Of a DNA stretch of 7,829 bases, positions 6,823 through 7,829 are shown piece after piece. The DNA comes from JBAZTA01 sp964588175. GTDB taxonomy: Bacteria > Omnitrophota > Gorgyraeia > Gygaellales > Profunditerraquicolaceae. The notes under the pieces were generated by a model. It was given only the letters and a program-made list of their open reading frames with translations. It searched no databases and was not told the origin of the DNA. A program made the position numbers and the translations under genes. The stretch covers positions 1 to 7,829 of the forward strand of contig CAZPNW010000139.1 in the NCBI GenBank assembly GCA_964588175.1, given 5' to 3'. Every line of letters starts with the position of its first letter. The first letter of the stretch is position 1.

Positions 6823-6854
6823 TTTGATCCAACGCTATCCGCTATACCCTACGC
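6803..6854. repeat. 52-nt near-perfect palindrome in the intergenic region
   Basis: The arms 6803-6817 and 6840-6854 are a perfect 15-bp inverted repeat (GCGTAGGGTATAGCG and its complement). Pairing continues inward after one C/C mismatch with ATAG 6819-6822 against CTAT 6835-6838, then TTG 6824-6826 against CAA 6830-6832 around a 3-nt loop. It would form a very stable hairpin on either strand. The nearest T run (6876-6880) is about 21 nt away, so it does not look like a normal intrinsic terminator. REP/MITE-like repeat, mRNA 3'-end stabiliser or protein-binding site are the options. Confidence 0.8.
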
Positions 6855-6887
6855 ACTCAATAGCGTAACGAAAAGTTTTTATAAATA

Positions 6888-6892
6888 GGGGG
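6888..6892 (+). promoter_or_regulatory. Ribosome binding site fixing the tautomerase start
   Basis: GGGGG within AGGGGG lies 5 nt before ATG 6898. The in-frame GTG at 6892 overlaps this site and would put Met-Asn ahead of the catalytic Pro, so ATG 6898 is the right start. Confidence 0.8.
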
Positions 6893-6897
6893 TGAAT

Positions 6898-7119
6898 ATG
6901 CCTGCTATTATTGTCCACTCATTAGAGCTTACCGACGAACAAAAAGAAATACTCGCCGACAAATACATTACCATTTTTTCAGAAGTTTCCAAAGTACCGA
7001 AAGACCGGATTTATCTGTTCTTTGACGGATATACCCTTGATAACGCGGCCTGCGACGGCATACTCTTTTCCAAAAGGCCGCCCAAATTAGCAGTCGGGAA
7101 GTTTAATCAACAAAAATAG
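6898..7119 (+). CDS. 4-oxalocrotonate tautomerase-like small protein
   Basis: 73 residues starting M-P-A-I-I-V. Removal of Met exposes Pro1, the catalytic base of the tautomerase superfamily. L-T-D-E-Q-K-E-I-L matches the S-D-E-Q-K-E-T-L helix start of 4-OT, and V-P-K-D-R-I-Y-L-F-F matches its second strand. Length is a little above the 60-odd residues of 4-OT, with a C-terminal R-P-P-K-L tail. By hand alignment the positions of 4-OT Arg11 and Arg39 are Leu and Tyr, so the substrate is unlikely to be the usual dicarboxylic muconate-type compound. It lies 111 bp after the Hsp31-like gene and 15 nt before the ThDP enzyme, probably co-transcribed with the latter. Activity (tautomerase, dehalogenase or none) is open. 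Confidence 0.75.
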   Translation: MPAIIVHSLELTDEQKEILADKYITIFSEVSKVPKDRIYLFFDGYTLDNAACDGILFSKRPPKLAVGKFNQQK

Positions 7120-7134
7120 ACATGAGGGGGATCC

Positions 7135-7829
7135 ATGGATGTTAATGAAGCGATCGTCAAAACACTTGAAATAGTAGGAGTTGATCACGTCTTTGGAGGT
7201 TCCGGACAGGTAAACGGTTCAATGCTCTTGGCTTTAAAGCGGTCCGACAAAATTAAGACGGTGATCATCCGTAATGAACAGGCAGCTTCTTTTATGGCTT
7301 GCGGATACTCCATGTTCTCCGATAAACTGGGGGTTTGTTTTGCAACCGGCGGCCCGGGAGAATTCAACCTTTTTTCAGGCCTGGCAGTTGCTTTTTCTGA
7401 TTCCTTGCCTGTTTTAGGGATCTCCGGATATACCTCATCCCGCGACCGCGGTAAAGGAGCCCTTAATGAATCCACAGGTTTAAGCAGGACTCCTGATTCC
7501 CCGAAGATGTTTGCCGCTACTACAAAGAAGTCTTGGATCATCGAAGACCCTGATTCTACCTGCGATATCCTGGAAGAGGCGATCAACCTTGCCTTTGAAG
7601 GGCGTCCCGGCCCGGTGCACATTCACGTGCCTAAGGATGTGACGATCATGAAGGTGAATAATTTCCGGGAAATAAAAGTGAATATTAAACCGGTCCTTGC
7701 TCAATCCGGGCAAATTAACGCGGCGGCAGATACTATAGCCAAAGCCATTAATTCAAAACAGCAGGTTATGGCTATCCTTGGTTATGGTATTATCAGAAGC
7801 CACGGTGAAAAAGAAGCGTTGGAATTAAT
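7135..7829 (+). CDS. Thiamine-diphosphate-dependent enzyme, acetolactate synthase superfamily (5' part)
   Basis: Open from ATG 7135 to the window end, giving 231 codons; GAGGGGG at 7124-7130 is the SD. Seen: the N-terminal PYR domain V-D-H-V-F-G-G-S-G at 16-24, the cofactor-activating Glu48 in R-N-E-Q-A-A, then G-V-C-F-A-T-G-G-P-G-E-F-N (66-78, usually G-P-G-A-T-N) and D-S-L-P-V-L-G-I-S-G. R-P-G-P-V-H-I-H-V-P-K-D-V at 157-169 closes the domain. After about 195 the central domain begins (I-N-A-A-A-D-T-I). Complete members are about 550 residues and carry the ThDP-binding G-D-G motif in the missing C-terminal half. They use pyruvate or other 2-oxo acids. Acetolactate synthase, a decarboxylase, or an uncharacterised lyase are all possible, and the G-P-G-E-F-N variant argues slightly against a housekeeping IlvB. 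Confidence 0.9.
   Translation, partial: MDVNEAIVKTLEIVGVDHVFGGSGQVNGSMLLALKRSDKIKTVIIRNEQAASFMACGYSMFSDKLGVCFATGGPGEFNLFSGLAVAFSDSLPVLGISGYTSSRDRGKGALNESTGLSRTPDSPKMFAATTKKSWIIEDPDSTCDILEEAINLAFEGRPGPVHIHVPKDVTIMKVNNFREIKVNIKPVLAQSGQINAAADTIAKAINSKQQVMAILGYGIIRSHGEKEALEL

Noticed and set aside
6794..6823. TTGTTT with CATAGT as a sigma-70-type promoter
   Set aside because: The -10 match is poor and lies inside the palindrome; this is within chance expectation.
6803..6880. Intrinsic terminator
   Set aside because: The hairpin is strong, but the TTTTT run is about 21 nt after it, so the standard stem plus immediate U tract is absent; termination is possible but not supported.
6880..6886. TATAAAT as a -10 promoter element for the tautomerase gene
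   Set aside because: No -35 match lies at the right distance, and transcription would start within the SD.

Overview
This window (7.8 kb, every supported gene on the + strand) comes from a bacterial chromosome of intermediate G+C by eye. It reads as one compact gene train, with gaps of 6-34 nt or overlaps, broken only by a 111-bp intergenic region near 6.8 kb. I cannot place the organism securely. The style suggests an uncultured, MAG-type lineage such as Omnitrophota or a similar phylum, and this is a weak guess. There are no tRNAs, rRNAs, insertion sequences or CRISPR arrays.

Left part (2-5033): the 3' end of an AGE-family (N-acylglucosamine 2-epimerase-like) protein, a STAS anti-sigma-antagonist-type protein, a full-length GlgX-type glycogen debranching enzyme, a second STAS protein, and a 515-aa protein. 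The 515-aa protein joins an RsbW/SpoIIAB-like ATPase (kinase) domain, a four-cysteine linker, a cyclic-nucleotide-binding domain, a coiled-coil linker and a SpoIIE/RsbU-type PP2C phosphatase. This gene order closely resembles the icfG cluster of the cyanobacterium Synechocystis (from memory: slr1855 to slr1861, with two STAS phosphoproteins around the isoamylase slr1857, the phosphatase slr1860/IcfG and the kinase slr1861). Here the kinase and phosphatase are fused into one polypeptide around a nucleotide-sensor domain. The likely theme is partner-switching control of carbon and glycogen metabolism.

Middle part (5052-6786): a DJ-1/PfpI family protein, a small cupin, and a larger Hsp31-like DJ-1/PfpI protein whose nucleophile-elbow Cys is followed by Tyr rather than His. 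These look like carbonyl or stress-response accessory functions and appear co-transcribed with the regulatory module.

Right part (6787-7829): an intergenic region with a striking 52-nt palindrome, then a small 4-oxalocrotonate-tautomerase-like protein (catalytic N-terminal Pro kept, the usual Arg residues apparently lost). Last is the 5' portion of a thiamine-diphosphate-dependent enzyme of the acetolactate synthase superfamily, running off the window end.
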